A DNA stretch of 64,000 bases from an uncultured Agathobacter sp. (GCA_945910395.1 CAMDYX010000006.1:1-64000); one strand, 5' to 3'; positions 53,989 to 63,531 are shown, numbered from the stretch's first letter. Program-made: numbers and translations. The notes: generated by a model not told the origin, from the sequence alone.

Positions 53989-55338
53989 TTATTCTCCCGC
54001 CAATACAGCCTTCCATTTTTTCGAGAAAAGGTAATATGCAATCATGCAGAACATTCCGAAAAAGAAGCTGATGGGAAAGCAGATCATGATGTAGGTTCCA
54101 TCGAAATGGGAACTGATAGAATAGGCGCAGGGAATTCGAACCGCCCAAAGCATAAGCAGATTTACAATTGTTGTATATCGTAATTGCCCTACACCATTTA
54201 CAATACAGCTGATACTGTTGAATACTGCATATGCCCATTGCGATAACAGCATTGCCACAACGTATCGGCTGGCATACAAAAGCACCATCTCATTCTTTGA
54301 GAAGAAACGAAGAAGCGGCATACGAAACGAAATCATTGCCAACCCCAGTGCAAGTGTTATCAACCCATTTACTGCCGGGATTTTTATGTAGCCTTGCTTT
54401 AACCGTGCGATGTTTTTTGCTCCATAATTTTGCCCTGAAAATGTGGTGGCCGCTGAGGATACCGCCGTAATTGCCACATTCGTACATCCCGTAATTCTTC
54501 CGGCCACCGACGCTCCTGCCATAAAAGTGGTTCCCTGTGCATTTACTAACGTCTGCATCACCATATGTCCAAAGGAAAACAAGGAATTGTTAAGACCAAT
54601 GGGAACACCAAGCAGAAGCATGTTTTTCAATTCTTCGCCGGAAAAGCCTTTCGGAAATATAGAAAAACCGATCTCTTTGAATCTGCTCTTTATGTACCAG
54701 ATACTCACACCCCATGAGATGTACATTGCTATCATGGTAGACAGCGCCGCTCCGCCGACGCCCATCCCCATAACCGCTACAAAGAAAACATCAAAAACAA
54801 TATTCGCCACACAGGAAACAACAAGAAACCAAAGCGAAGCCTTGCTGTCTCCTATTCCTCGGAGTATACCGGCGTTCATATTGTATCCTAAATTGCCAAG
54901 GGTTCCGCAGAATACGATTCTGGTATAGGTAATAGCTGAGCCAAGTGCATCCTGCGGAACTCCCATGGCATTTAATATCCAGGGGGTTGCAAAAAATCCA
55001 AGCACTCCGATTGCAATACCGCTTACATATACAAAAAAGATTGCTGTCTGCGCGGTATTCCTAACCTTTTCTTCATCATTTGCTCCAATATACTGCGAAA
55101 TCAGAATGGACACTCCCGTTCCTATTCCAAGAAAAATACAAAGCAGTACCTCCACCGGCTGAGAGCTGGTTCCCACAGCTGCAAGTGACTCATCTCCGCA
55201 AAAATTTCCAACCACAAGTGTATCTACTGTGGTATAGAGCTGTTGCAGGATATTCCCAATTACAATCGGAAATGCGAACAAAAGCACATTCTTCATAATC
55301 GGCCCGGTTGTCATATCTATTTTTTTTGACTGTGCCAC
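53989..55338 (-). CDS. MATE-family efflux protein
   Basis: 449 residues with about 12 membrane helices. FAFPIVIGNILQQLYTTVDT then LVVGNFCGDESLAAVGTSS is the MATE signature start, and GAKNIARLKQGY marks the second half. It exports drugs or metabolites with Na+ or H+. It is divergent from the AraC-type gene, which could regulate it. Confidence 0.93.
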   Translation of the reverse strand: MAQSKKIDMTTGPIMKNVLLFAFPIVIGNILQQLYTTVDTLVVGNFCGDESLAAVGTSSQPVEVLLCIFLGIGTGVSILISQYIGANDEEKVRNTAQTAIFFVYVSGIAIGVLGFFATPWILNAMGVPQDALGSAITYTRIVFCGTLGNLGYNMNAGILRGIGDSKASLWFLVVSCVANIVFDVFFVAVMGMGVGGAALSTMIAMYISWGVSIWYIKSRFKEIGFSIFPKGFSGEELKNMLLLGVPIGLNNSLFSFGHMVMQTLVNAQGTTFMAGASVAGRITGCTNVAITAVSSAATTFSGQNYGAKNIARLKQGYIKIPAVNGLITLALGLAMISFRMPLLRFFSKNEMVLLYASRYVVAMLLSQWAYAVFNSISCIVNGVGQLRYTTIVNLLMLWAVRIPCAYSISSHFDGTYIMICFPISFFFGMFCMIAYYLFSKKWKAVLAGE

Positions 55339-55488
55339 TTTTCTGCTCCTTGCAAATATTTCTTGGTTCTGTTATATATTATTTCAAAGAATCATATTTT
55401 TCTTATTCTATATTTAAATTTTTTGCAGGAAATTTATGATTTCATGACATTTTTGTATTTGTATTAAAAAATGAAAGGACATCCTAAT

Positions 55489-56331
55489 ATGGCACTACCA
55501 TTACCGGAAGGAACATTATTTCAAATTACACGAAAAAAAAGATCCGGAAGCTACTCCATGCCTTCCCTTGAAGCAGCTTTGGACCATTATTCTCTTTCCT
55601 ATCTCATACAGGGGGATCGTACCATTATCACTCCGACCATGACCTATACCATACACGCCGGATATGTCAATGCGATGGCTCCCTATATCTACCATCAGAC
55701 GGTTCCGGCTTCAGACCTTGACTATGAGAGTATATTTATTAAATTTTCTCCTCAATTTATGAAGCCCTATACCGATCAGCTGGGAAGCCAGTTTCTGGAT
55801 CAAATTTTCAGTCGCTTTTCCATGCATTTTGCGGAAGCTTCCCGTCAAAAGGTGTATTCTCTCTTCTGTGACTTGCTGGAGGTCAGCCAGAAGGAGTCTG
55901 CCTATCGGGAAATTACTCTGCAAAGTCTTCTTTTTCGACTGCTCATCCTGCTTTTAGAGGAAAGCCGCCCCGACGAAAAAGCCAATTTGCGAAAAACGCC
56001 TTTATCCCCACCGATCCTGGAAGCGATTTTTTATATGGAAAAAAATTATGCCCAAAATCTCCATATTGAAACTGTTGCAGAGGTTTCCGGTTATGCCGTT
56101 TCCTACTTTTCAAGGCTGTTTCAGGAGCAGATGGGACATTCCTTCTCCGAATACCTCTGCAGCATCCGCCTGCGGCATGTGGAAAGCCTGCTTCTTAGCA
56201 CAGATAAATCCATAACCGATATTGCACTTGAAACCGGTTTTCAATATCCCGGTAACATGACCAGTACCTTTCGTCAAAAGGTAGGTATGACTCCAAGAGA
56301 ATACCGGAAAACAAGACGAAAACTCCCCTAA
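55489..56331 (+). CDS. AraC-family transcriptional regulator
   Basis: 280 residues from the ATG at 55489 (AAAGGA nine bases upstream; an earlier ATG lacks a site). N-terminal cupin-like sensing domain, then two helix-turn-helix motifs (IETVAEVSGYAVSYFSRLFQ and ITDIALETGFQYPGNMTSTF). GMTPREYRKTRRK is the AraC-type ending. It is the only plus-strand gene, back to back with the MATE gene, and may control that gene or a sugar pathway. Confidence 0.9.
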   Translation: MALPLPEGTLFQITRKKRSGSYSMPSLEAALDHYSLSYLIQGDRTIITPTMTYTIHAGYVNAMAPYIYHQTVPASDLDYESIFIKFSPQFMKPYTDQLGSQFLDQIFSRFSMHFAEASRQKVYSLFCDLLEVSQKESAYREITLQSLLFRLLILLLEESRPDEKANLRKTPLSPPILEAIFYMEKNYAQNLHIETVAEVSGYAVSYFSRLFQEQMGHSFSEYLCSIRLRHVESLLLSTDKSITDIALETGFQYPGNMTSTFRQKVGMTPREYRKTRRKLP

Positions 56332-56371
56332 AGAGCTAACAAGAAGAATCCATATTCTTTTAATCCTATTT

Positions 56372-57469
56372 TTAAAGTGCTCTTGTGGATTCCCGGATTA
56401 CCAGCTTCGGTTCAATGAGAAGCTGCGCTTCTTCCTTTTCTACCTGTTCATTATTGATAAAGCGTATCAAAAGCTCTGCCGCCATTCTTCCGAGCTGTTC
56501 CTGCGGATGTGTTACCGTCGTAAGCGGGACCTTGCAGGCTTCTGCAAGATATGAATTATCGTACCCTGTCACTGAAACATCCGTCGGGCAGGTTAAGCCT
56601 TCCTGCTCTAAGCCCTCCATGATCCAAACTGCAACCTGATCGTTATAGGCTACAACCGCATCGAAAAAAAGCTTCTTACGATTTTTGGCCATCTGGGCAA
56701 TCTGCTCCTTTGGATGGCGTTTTCGATCCTCTGTGTAGAACCAGATGACCTTATCCGGATCATATGCAATTCCTGCCTGCTGCAGCGCCTGGATATATCC
56801 CTTGTGTCGCTCCTGTCCCTGAATATCATCCGCCTTGAACACGCCGACAATATCCCTGTGTCCCTGCTTAATCAGATATTCCGTTACAAGAAAACCTCCT
56901 TTTCGGTCATCCATCAGGATGCGGGGTTTATCCTCCAAGCTGCTATAGCAGCCCTGAATGAATACATATGGAATCTTGTACTGGTCCAATATCTCATACA
57001 AATTCAAATGGCTGCATAGAATCTGGCTCTTGCTTGGCTCGATAATCAGTCCGTCTATATCCTTTTGGAGCAGTTCCTCCAGGCATTTTGCCTCCCGGCT
57101 TCTGGAATTATTGGTATTCTTCAAAATAATGCTATACCCTTTTTCCGTCATCACCTCATCAATCCCATTGATGACTCTTGGAAAAATGTAATCCGAAAGA
57201 TAGGTGGTGATAACCGCAATATTTTTTGAATTTTTCCTTGTCTTCACCATGCCGGAGCAGAAGGTTCCCCGTCCATGCTCCGCATAAATATAGCCCTCGT
57301 CATGGAGAACCTGAAGTGCTTTTCTTACGGTCTGCCGGCTGATACTGTACTTGTTCGCCAGCTCATTTTCAGACGGAAGCTTATCCCCTGCCTTGATATC
57401 ACCGTTTAACATTGCCACTCGAAGGTCCTGAACGAGAGCATCATACTTAATCTTTATTCCTGATCCCAT
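56372..57469 (-). CDS. araR: AraR-type arabinose repressor (GntR DNA-binding plus LacI-like sensor)
   Basis: 365 residues. The N-terminal GntR winged helix (KYDALVQDLRVAMLNGDIKA, LPSENELANKYSISRQTVRKAL, GRGTFCSG) is joined to a periplasmic-binding-like sensor (IAVITTYLSDYIFPRVINGI, VTGYDNSYLAEACKVPLTTV). This fusion is characteristic of AraR, which releases ara genes when arabinose is bound. The ara genes lie 5-10 kb away. The start overlaps the upstream gene by 16 bp. Confidence 0.88.
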   Translation of the reverse strand: MGSGIKIKYDALVQDLRVAMLNGDIKAGDKLPSENELANKYSISRQTVRKALQVLHDEGYIYAEHGRGTFCSGMVKTRKNSKNIAVITTYLSDYIFPRVINGIDEVMTEKGYSIILKNTNNSRSREAKCLEELLQKDIDGLIIEPSKSQILCSHLNLYEILDQYKIPYVFIQGCYSSLEDKPRILMDDRKGGFLVTEYLIKQGHRDIVGVFKADDIQGQERHKGYIQALQQAGIAYDPDKVIWFYTEDRKRHPKEQIAQMAKNRKKLFFDAVVAYNDQVAVWIMEGLEQEGLTCPTDVSVTGYDNSYLAEACKVPLTTVTHPQEQLGRMAAELLIRFINNEQVEKEEAQLLIEPKLVIRESTRAL

Positions 57470-57915
57470 GAATCTTCCCCTGTAAGCTTCATCATTTCGG
57501 TTATGTAAAAATCTACAGCTTCTTTTGAATTCTCAAACTCAAACAGCTTCCCCTGCTGATATTTGCTGTTCCGAAGAAATACCTTGTTGTAATTCAAATA
57601 CGAAATTTCAGAAAGAACATTTCCGTTCTTATCCTTTTTTTCTTTATGCATGACCGGAGCCTGCGTTTTTGTAATCTCCGGCACTTCTTCTGACCTCTCC
57701 GGTGCCCCCTCTTTGGACTCCTCCTCCGGCTCTTTTGCCTCTTCCGGTTCGATTGTCTCCTCCGGCACAACTGCTTCCTCCGGCTCTTTTGCCTCTTCCG
57801 GTTCGATTGTCTCCTCCGGAATCAAAGAGACCATCTCCACAATACTATCCTCCGGATTTGTATCGCCCCAGAAGTCAAACAGATTCAGTTGTCCGGACAG
57901 TCCCCTCTTTGCCAT
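57454..57915 (-). CDS. Unknown protein with an acidic repeat region
   Basis: 153 residues, starting MAKRGLSGQLNLFDFWGDTN, then a low-complexity PEEAKEPEE stretch (about 30-75) and a C-terminal part (KEKKDKNGNVLSEISYLNYN, GKLFEFENSKEAVDFYITEM). The repeat is mirrored by a 51-bp DNA duplication. It sits 6 bp after metF and overlaps araR. I do not recognise it; the GQLNLFDF start resembles small intracellular proteins of Lachnospiraceae of unknown role. Confidence 0.7.
   Translation of the reverse strand: MAKRGLSGQLNLFDFWGDTNPEDSIVEMVSLIPEETIEPEEAKEPEEAVVPEETIEPEEAKEPEEESKEGAPERSEEVPEITKTQAPVMHKEKKDKNGNVLSEISYLNYNKVFLRNSKYQQGKLFEFENSKEAVDFYITEMMKLTGEDSWDQE
57728..57820. repeat. 51-bp duplication in the acidic repeat
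   Basis: The segment CTCCGGCTCTTTTGCCTC plus TTCCGGTTCGATTGTCTCC occurs twice, 51 bp apart. Confidence 0.8.
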
Positions 57916-57921
57916 AAAACC

Positions 57922-58791
57922 TTACTCCCTGACATAAATATCTGAAAGATTCTGAAAAATAGCCGCAAGCACATCCGGCTTATTCATGGAATAAATATGT
58001 ATATGATTCACCCCATTTGCCACAAGGTCAATAATCTGATCCGTTGCATATGCAATTCCCGCCTGCTTCATGGCATTCGGATCATCTCCAAACCGCTCAA
58101 CGATGCGGATGAACTTCTGCGGAATCATATTTCCGGAAAGCGCACCGGCCTTCTTAATCTGCGTTGCACGGGTGATTGGCATGATTCCCGGAACTACAGG
58201 CACATTGATTCCCTTCTTTAAAGCCTTGTACATGAAGCTGTAATAGGTATTGTTATCATAAAAAAGCTGAGTGGTCAGATAATCTACACCTGCATCCACC
58301 TTTTCCTTTAAGAAATCCAGATCAGCCTCAATGGTTGGTGCCTCGGGATGTCCCTCCGGATAACATGCACCTCCAATGCAGAAATCCCCCGCAGCTTTGA
58401 TGTCCTGTACCAGCTCAATGGCATGATGATACTGATTCGGAAGCGGGAAATTTGCATCCACCGGAATATCGCCCCGAAGTGCCAATATATTCTCTATATT
58501 GTGAGCTTTCAGTTCTTCAATCACAGAAGAAACCTTTTCCTTTGTAGAAGAAACACAGGTAAGATGAGCAACGCTTGTCACGCCGCACTTATTGATTGTG
58601 TCGGCAATCTCTACGGTATAGTCACTGGTTCCACCGGTCGCCCCATAGGTACAGCTGAGATAAGACGGCTTCAGTGCTGCCATCTTCGCTGCAATTTCCT
58701 TATAATTTTCAAGCTGTGTTCCCATCTTTGGAGGAAACATCTCGCAGGATATCGTAACCTTATCTGTCTTTAAAATTTCTGATACTTTCAT
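57922..58791 (-). CDS. metF: Methylenetetrahydrofolate reductase
   Basis: Reduces methylene-THF to methyl-THF for methionine synthesis or one-carbon metabolism. 289 residues: SCEMFPPK at the N-terminus, SCTYGATGGTS, LALRGDIP, DYLTTQLFYDN, VVPGIMPIT. It heads the run metF, acidic protein, araR. An element copy lies between it and greA. Confidence 0.95.
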   Translation of the reverse strand: MKVSEILKTDKVTISCEMFPPKMGTQLENYKEIAAKMAALKPSYLSCTYGATGGTSDYTVEIADTINKCGVTSVAHLTCVSSTKEKVSSVIEELKAHNIENILALRGDIPVDANFPLPNQYHHAIELVQDIKAAGDFCIGGACYPEGHPEAPTIEADLDFLKEKVDAGVDYLTTQLFYDNNTYYSFMYKALKKGINVPVVPGIMPITRATQIKKAGALSGNMIPQKFIRIVERFGDDPNAMKQAGIAYATDQIIDLVANGVNHIHIYSMNKPDVLAAIFQNLSDIYVRE

Positions 58792-58829
58792 TTGATTAGT
58801 TCCTTCTCTTTTTATCTTCCATTTATGTC

Positions 58830-59012
58830 ATCCATTTTCAGATTTGTGATTCTAAGAATGAATTTTGCTATTTGAATCAGAACGTTTAAAAAGCGTCGGC
58901 ACTTAATGAGCAATTTATTGCGAATTTAGTACCGTTACGCTTTTTACAAACGAGAGTGGGTTCTGATTCAAATATGCAAATTCATTTAAGAACACAAATC
59001 TGAAAACAAGAA
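58830..59012 (-). repeat. Dispersed inverted-repeat element, copy 9
   Basis: Outer arms TTTTCAGATTTGTG and CACAAATCTGAAAA match each other and are specific to this copy; standard core with CGAGAG side loop. Confidence 0.88.
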
Positions 59013-59025
59013 ACTTAAATCCAGT

Positions 59026-59529
59026 TTAAAATTTTCTAAGTTCATCCGTTCCATCATCAATAGTATTTTTAATTCTCTTAATCTGCACAAAATAGGAGTA
59101 ATTTTCGTTTACCACTACCTCGCACCGGTCTCCGACTTTATGTCCGAAAATTGCCGCACCAAGGGGAGATTCCCGGCTGATCAAGTTCTTGAGGGAGTTG
59201 CTTCGAACCGTCGTGACAACCTTATAGGTCTCTGTCTCATCATCCTCTTCAAAATAGACATCCACCGTATTGTTCATTCCGACTTCGTCTTCCGCAGATT
59301 CCTCCGAAATAATGACAGCTGTCTTAATCATTTTTTCCAGATAACGAATTCTTCTTTCGTTTTCATTCTTGAACTGCTTTGCTGCCTTATACTCAAAATT
59401 TTCACTTAAGTCCCCCTGGGCTCTTGCGGTCTTTACATCCTCGAGGGCCTGCTTTCGGATGACAAGCTTTCTATGCTCAATCTCTTCTTCCATCTTCTGT
59501 ATGTCTTTTTCTGTTAATTCATCATGCAT
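59026..59529 (-). CDS. greA: Transcription elongation factor GreA/GreB
   Basis: 167 residues: an N-terminal coiled coil (EDVKTARAQGDLSENFEYKAA with the tip acids DLSEN) and a C-terminal FKBP-like domain (SPLGAAIFGHKVGD). It rescues backtracked RNA polymerase. GGAGG and its start lie inside the end of the PPTase gene. Confidence 0.92.
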   Translation of the reverse strand: MHDELTEKDIQKMEEEIEHRKLVIRKQALEDVKTARAQGDLSENFEYKAAKQFKNENERRIRYLEKMIKTAVIISEESAEDEVGMNNTVDVYFEEDDETETYKVVTTVRSNSLKNLISRESPLGAAIFGHKVGDRCEVVVNENYSYFVQIKRIKNTIDDGTDELRKF

Positions 59530-60185
59530 ATCTCTTCCTCCACAAGCTCAGGCAGCTGCTCCTGTTGTCCCACCGAATAAGCGCTCAACCAGCAGCCCTC
59601 CCTCAGACGGATCGAATAGAATCCCTTTTCCTGCAGGGTATCTATGGATTTAAAATCCATCGCAAGCCCTTTGCCATAGGCTTTTGCATAGGCTTCCTTC
59701 CTCGTCCATATATAAATAAAACGATCCTTTTTTTCCATGTCGTCTTCCGGGGCACTCACATAGCCAATCTCATCTTCCGAAAAAGCGCGCTTCATAACCT
59801 GCTCCATATGTCTTGTCCCGTTTTCAGAGCTAAACCGGCTCTTTTGCTCTTCGACGTCGATTCCAACCTTGCAGTCCGCTACCACCGCCGCTGCAAAATC
59901 CCCGGAATGGGACAGATTAAAATCAAGAACGTCATCATAGATGGTCTTCCCATACGGACCGGTCTGTGATGGTTTTTTAAGAGTTTTTCCATCACAGGTT
60001 AACAAACCGGCTTCTCTTTGCGCCTGCTTTAACAATAACCCGGCTCCTAAGGAGCGCATTTTGTCAGATTCATTTTTGCAGCTTAACACCTTTTTCTGCC
60101 TCACCGCATCTATCAGCTTTAATTTTTCCGTAAAAAGCTGTAAATCACAAAAAGGCGTTACGTCTGCATAATATATCTTCCACAT
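59514..60185 (-). CDS. Sfp-type 4'-phosphopantetheinyl transferase
   Basis: 223 residues. FNLSHSGDFAAAVV, VGIDVEEQ (metal Asp) and WTRKEAYAKAYGKGL (KEA) are the Sfp motifs. It adds the phosphopantetheine arm to acyl or peptidyl carrier proteins. The right edge of the window holds an adenylation enzyme whose carrier partner it could activate; that is an inference. Confidence 0.92.
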   Translation of the reverse strand: MWKIYYADVTPFCDLQLFTEKLKLIDAVRQKKVLSCKNESDKMRSLGAGLLLKQAQREAGLLTCDGKTLKKPSQTGPYGKTIYDDVLDFNLSHSGDFAAAVVADCKVGIDVEEQKSRFSSENGTRHMEQVMKRAFSEDEIGYVSAPEDDMEKKDRFIYIWTRKEAYAKAYGKGLAMDFKSIDTLQEKGFYSIRLREGCWLSAYSVGQQEQLPELVEEEICMMN

Positions 60186-60197
60186 AAATGCTTACTC

Positions 60198-61076
60198 TTA
60201 GAAAAATCCGACAAATCCACAGAGAAGCACAACAATTCCCAGCACGATCCGATACCATCCAAACACTTTAAAGTCGTGCTTTTTAATGTATCCCATCAAA
60301 AAATTGATGACTGCAAGGGAGACTACGAATGCCACCACCATGCCTACTGCAAGAATCATTGCCTCGCCACTGGTAAATTCCAGTCCCTCATTCACCTTTT
60401 GTACAAATCCAACCATCTTAAGCAGACTTGCGCCAAACATAACAGGGATAGCCAGATAAAAGGTATACTCAGCAGCCACGGTACGTGAAACCCCAATCAG
60501 TAAAGCTCCCACAATGGTCGCTCCGGATCTTGAGGTTCCCGGAAAAATCGCTGCAATCAGCTGGAAAAGTCCGATTAATAATGCGGTAGTGTAGCTGATG
60601 TCCACTAAAGAATTGATCTTTGCTTTTTTTCCCTTATGTAAGTTCTCGATTACAATAAAGGCGATACCAAACAAAATCAGCATGGTTGCTACCGTCTGGT
60701 AATTGTAGAACAGTTCTTCAAAAAGCTCATCAAAGAGCAACCCTATAATCGCTGCCGGAACACAGGATACCAGAATATGAAACCACAGCTGAAAAATATC
60801 TGTCTTAATCCATTGACCGGCCTTTCCCATATGCTCAAAGGGGTGCTCATTATCCTTCTTTCCAAAAGGCCATATTTTTTTCCAAAACAGAATTACTACG
60901 GCCAAAATTGCTCCAAATTGAATGACAACCTCAAACATGCTGTAAAAATCATCCGATACGTTTAAGGAAACAAGCTCATTCAGCAAAATCATATGCCCTG
61001 TACTGCTGACAGGGAGCCATTCGGTAATTCCTTCTACAATACCAAAAAGTATTGCCTTTAAAATCTCAATTATCAT
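60198..61076 (-). CDS. uppP: Undecaprenyl-diphosphatase
   Basis: 292 residues, about 7-8 membrane helices. GITEWLPVSSTGHMIL and FPGTSRSGATI are the two catalytic motifs. It recycles the lipid carrier for the wall and contributes to bacitracin resistance. It is 12 bp from the PPTase gene. Confidence 0.95.
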   Translation of the reverse strand: MIIEILKAILFGIVEGITEWLPVSSTGHMILLNELVSLNVSDDFYSMFEVVIQFGAILAVVILFWKKIWPFGKKDNEHPFEHMGKAGQWIKTDIFQLWFHILVSCVPAAIIGLLFDELFEELFYNYQTVATMLILFGIAFIVIENLHKGKKAKINSLVDISYTTALLIGLFQLIAAIFPGTSRSGATIVGALLIGVSRTVAAEYTFYLAIPVMFGASLLKMVGFVQKVNEGLEFTSGEAMILAVGMVVAFVVSLAVINFLMGYIKKHDFKVFGWYRIVLGIVVLLCGFVGFF

Positions 61077-61108
61077 GAATCTCTACCTCTTTTTTCCCGC
61101 AATATTCC

Positions 61109-61996
61109 TTAGTCTTCGCGTTCTTTTCCCCAGAAGAATAATGCAACAGTCCCCGGGCCGGTATGACTTCCGATGGTAGTTCCGATGTCATTGATGACCA
61201 CCTTGCCATTTAACCTCGGAAAACGCTCTTCAATCAGATCTGCCACTGCTCTTGCATCCTCATAGCATGCCGAATTTGATATATAGCACTTTCCTGAATA
61301 ATCCAGTCCGCCCTCTGCCAGCTCTTCCATCTTCTTTACGATCTCAAGAATCACCTTTTTCTTTGTGCGGATCTTTGCTCTTGGAATCAGCTTTCCTTCA
61401 AAGTCTACGTTAAGAAGTGGGCAAATATTCATAACTCCGCCAATAAATCCCGCTGCCTTTGAAACTCTTCCTCCTTTGATAAAGAAGGTAAGGTCACTGG
61501 TGAAGAACCAATGATTGCATTCTCTTTTGTGAGCCTCTGCCCAGTCACGAAGCTCATCGATTCCCATTCCTCCATCTCTTAAATCCGCAAGCTTATCCAT
61601 CAGGAGTCCGTAACCGGAAGATGCAGCAAGGGAATCCACAATATAAAGCTTACGGTCCGGATATTTTTCGGACAGTTCTTCTGCTGCAATTCTTGCGGAA
61701 TTGATGCTTCCGGAAATTCCGGAGGAAAGAGTAAGATGTAAAATATCCTTTCCTTCTTTTAAAAACGGCTCAAAATATTCGGCATATTCTTCCACATTGA
61801 CCTGGGAGGTTTTCGTATCTGCTCCGTCTACCATTGCCTGATAGAAATCCTTAAAGGCCATGGACTCTCCAAGATCATCCATGTACTGTTTTCCATCCAA
61901 TTCATAGTGGAAGCACACATAATGGATATCTCTGCTTAAAAAATGCTCCTTTGTTAAATCTGCTGTGGAACAACAGCTTAAAATATACTCTGCCAT
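61109..61996 (-). CDS. DegV-family fatty-acid-binding protein
   Basis: 295 residues from ATG 61994-61996 (GGAGAAA upstream; the longer frame belongs to the upstream exonuclease overlap). MAEYILSCCSTADL, TSQVNVEEY, TLSSGISGS and the C-terminal GTTIGSHTGPGTV are DegV signatures. These proteins hold fatty acids for FakA-type kinases. Confidence 0.92.
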   Translation of the reverse strand: MAEYILSCCSTADLTKEHFLSRDIHYVCFHYELDGKQYMDDLGESMAFKDFYQAMVDGADTKTSQVNVEEYAEYFEPFLKEGKDILHLTLSSGISGSINSARIAAEELSEKYPDRKLYIVDSLAASSGYGLLMDKLADLRDGGMGIDELRDWAEAHKRECNHWFFTSDLTFFIKGGRVSKAAGFIGGVMNICPLLNVDFEGKLIPRAKIRTKKKVILEIVKKMEELAEGGLDYSGKCYISNSACYEDARAVADLIEERFPRLNGKVVINDIGTTIGSHTGPGTVALFFWGKERED

Positions 61997-62024
61997 ATTT
62001 GTTTTCTCCTTTTCCTGCAAAATA

Positions 62025-62930
62025 CTATATATCCTTATCCTCTGTTCTTTTTCGGAAATACTCCTGAATGCTGTCAAATTCGGTATCAAAGGGAATTTCT
62101 CCCTTTAGGAAACGGATGTCATCCTCGAAAGCCCTAAGCCGGATGTCCTCTTCCCTTGACTTTTTCCCCAATTTTCCGTACAGATCGGCGCCCTTCGAGG
62201 TTGCCTTAAACCTACGGAAGGAATTGTAGGTGGAGCGCTCCTGATAATACCGGTTTACCAGCTCTCTTTTCTTTGAAAAATCCACATCCTGATCATCCAG
62301 AGGATAATGCTTTCTCAAAAATTTGCAGCATCTGTACAGATCATTTGCATCGGACAATGCATTATGCTCCTGTTTTTTGTCTATGCTGCACAAAAACATG
62401 AGATTTTCCATGTTGATTGCTAAGCCGCCCCGGATTCCCAGCATTTTGGAGGATACCTCCCCGGAAATATCCGTACACATGTCCATATAAGTCCATTTGT
62501 TGGCCTGCTGATAACCGCTTCTTCTTTTTTTCCGATACTCTGCCTTTTCACTTAGCAGACTATGCTTATCTGCGGCTCCCCATGCATAAATTTTCTTCAC
62601 CTCATATTTGCTCAAAAGCTCCATGACTTTTGCAGACATTTCGGCAAAGGAGGGCTGTCCCTCCAGCATCTCGGTGGTAATTCCTGTCATTTCACGAATC
62701 AGTGGAAAAACCGGCACCTTACTGATGGGGCTTACCAGCGTATAGTATTTTTTTATTCCATGATACTCTGCATCGCAAATCACCATGCCCACAGAGATAA
62801 TCTCACATATCTTTTCCCCGGATCTGTTATCCATTCCAGCATTAAACTCGGCGTCGAAAAAGGCAATATTTCCTTTCGGGTGAAACAGCCCGTCAAGCTG
62901 GTTTACATATTTACTTCTGATTGCCTTCAT
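62025..62930 (-). CDS. DEDDh-type exonuclease domain protein
   Basis: 301 residues. FFDAEFN (DEDD motif I), EYRKKRRS, and HNALSDANDLYRCC (H and D of motif III) mark a 3'-5' exonuclease fold. The ATG is directly next to GGAGG, which is poor spacing, so the start is uncertain. It lies just past the terminator at 62951-62973. Confidence 0.85.
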   Translation of the reverse strand: MKAIRSKYVNQLDGLFHPKGNIAFFDAEFNAGMDNRSGEKICEIISVGMVICDAEYHGIKKYYTLVSPISKVPVFPLIREMTGITTEMLEGQPSFAEMSAKVMELLSKYEVKKIYAWGAADKHSLLSEKAEYRKKRRSGYQQANKWTYMDMCTDISGEVSSKMLGIRGGLAINMENLMFLCSIDKKQEHNALSDANDLYRCCKFLRKHYPLDDQDVDFSKKRELVNRYYQERSTYNSFRRFKATSKGADLYGKLGKKSREEDIRLRAFEDDIRFLKGEIPFDTEFDSIQEYFRKRTEDKDI

Positions 62931-62950
62931 CCTCCGTTAAGAAACTGCAA

Positions 62951-62973
62951 AAAGGGCCGCATTACGGCCCTTT
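62951..62973 (-). terminator. Terminator of the lipoprotein gene
   Basis: AAAGGGCCG pairs with CGGCCCTTT, followed by T on the minus strand. Confidence 0.85.
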
Positions 62974-62981
62974 AAAAACCT

Positions 62982-63527
62982 TTAGTCAAGCACCTTTGAA
63001 AGATATTCGATGGTGGAAACAGTTCCATCCTTAAGAAGAATCACAAGCTTCATTCCACCCTTTTCAAAGATCATCTGTGTATCATCAGCAGTAGTTGCCT
63101 CTCCGTACAGCTCTGTCACTTTGTCCACTGAATCTCCAATGCAAAGCCCCTCCGGTGTGGCTACGGAATCATCCAAAAAGATGACCGCGGAAACATGGTC
63201 CACACCCTCTGTCTGATAGGTGTCAATTTCAAATCCGCTGTAGGTATAGACCTTATCCAGATCACCGAAGGCACAGCTTGGCGCCTCGTAATAATTTGCC
63301 GGCTCCCCAAGACCTGCTTCAAATTTACTGAAATCTCCATCCACTTCAACGGATACTCCGTTTGATTCGAAAACATAGCCCTCATAGGATGAGGTGTTTT
63401 CCTTGGAATTCTCCCCAGAAGCTCCTGCTGTCTGTGACTGGTTGGAAATTGTTTTCTCATTGCTTGCTCCGCATCCTGCCAGCATCAGTGCTGCTACAAG
63501 GATGGCTCCGATTACTCTCTTTTTCAT
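62982..63527 (-). CDS. Lipoprotein of unknown function
   Basis: 181 residues. Signal peptide MKKRVIGAILVAALM with lipobox LAGC, then a Ser/Asn-rich linker and a beta-rich domain (FEAGLGEPANYYEAPSCAFG). LCIGDSVDKVTELYGEATT resembles repeats seen in surface lipoproteins. It starts 4 bp after the adenylation gene. Confidence 0.85.
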   Translation of the reverse strand: MKKRVIGAILVAALMLAGCGASNEKTISNQSQTAGASGENSKENTSSYEGYVFESNGVSVEVDGDFSKFEAGLGEPANYYEAPSCAFGDLDKVYTYSGFEIDTYQTEGVDHVSAVIFLDDSVATPEGLCIGDSVDKVTELYGEATTADDTQMIFEKGGMKLVILLKDGTVSTIEYLSKVLD

Positions 63528-63531
63528 ACTC

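Noticed and set aside
53804-54238. 144-residue minus-strand ORF
   Set aside because: It is an alternative frame of the MATE gene end, with unlikely composition (many Cys and His).
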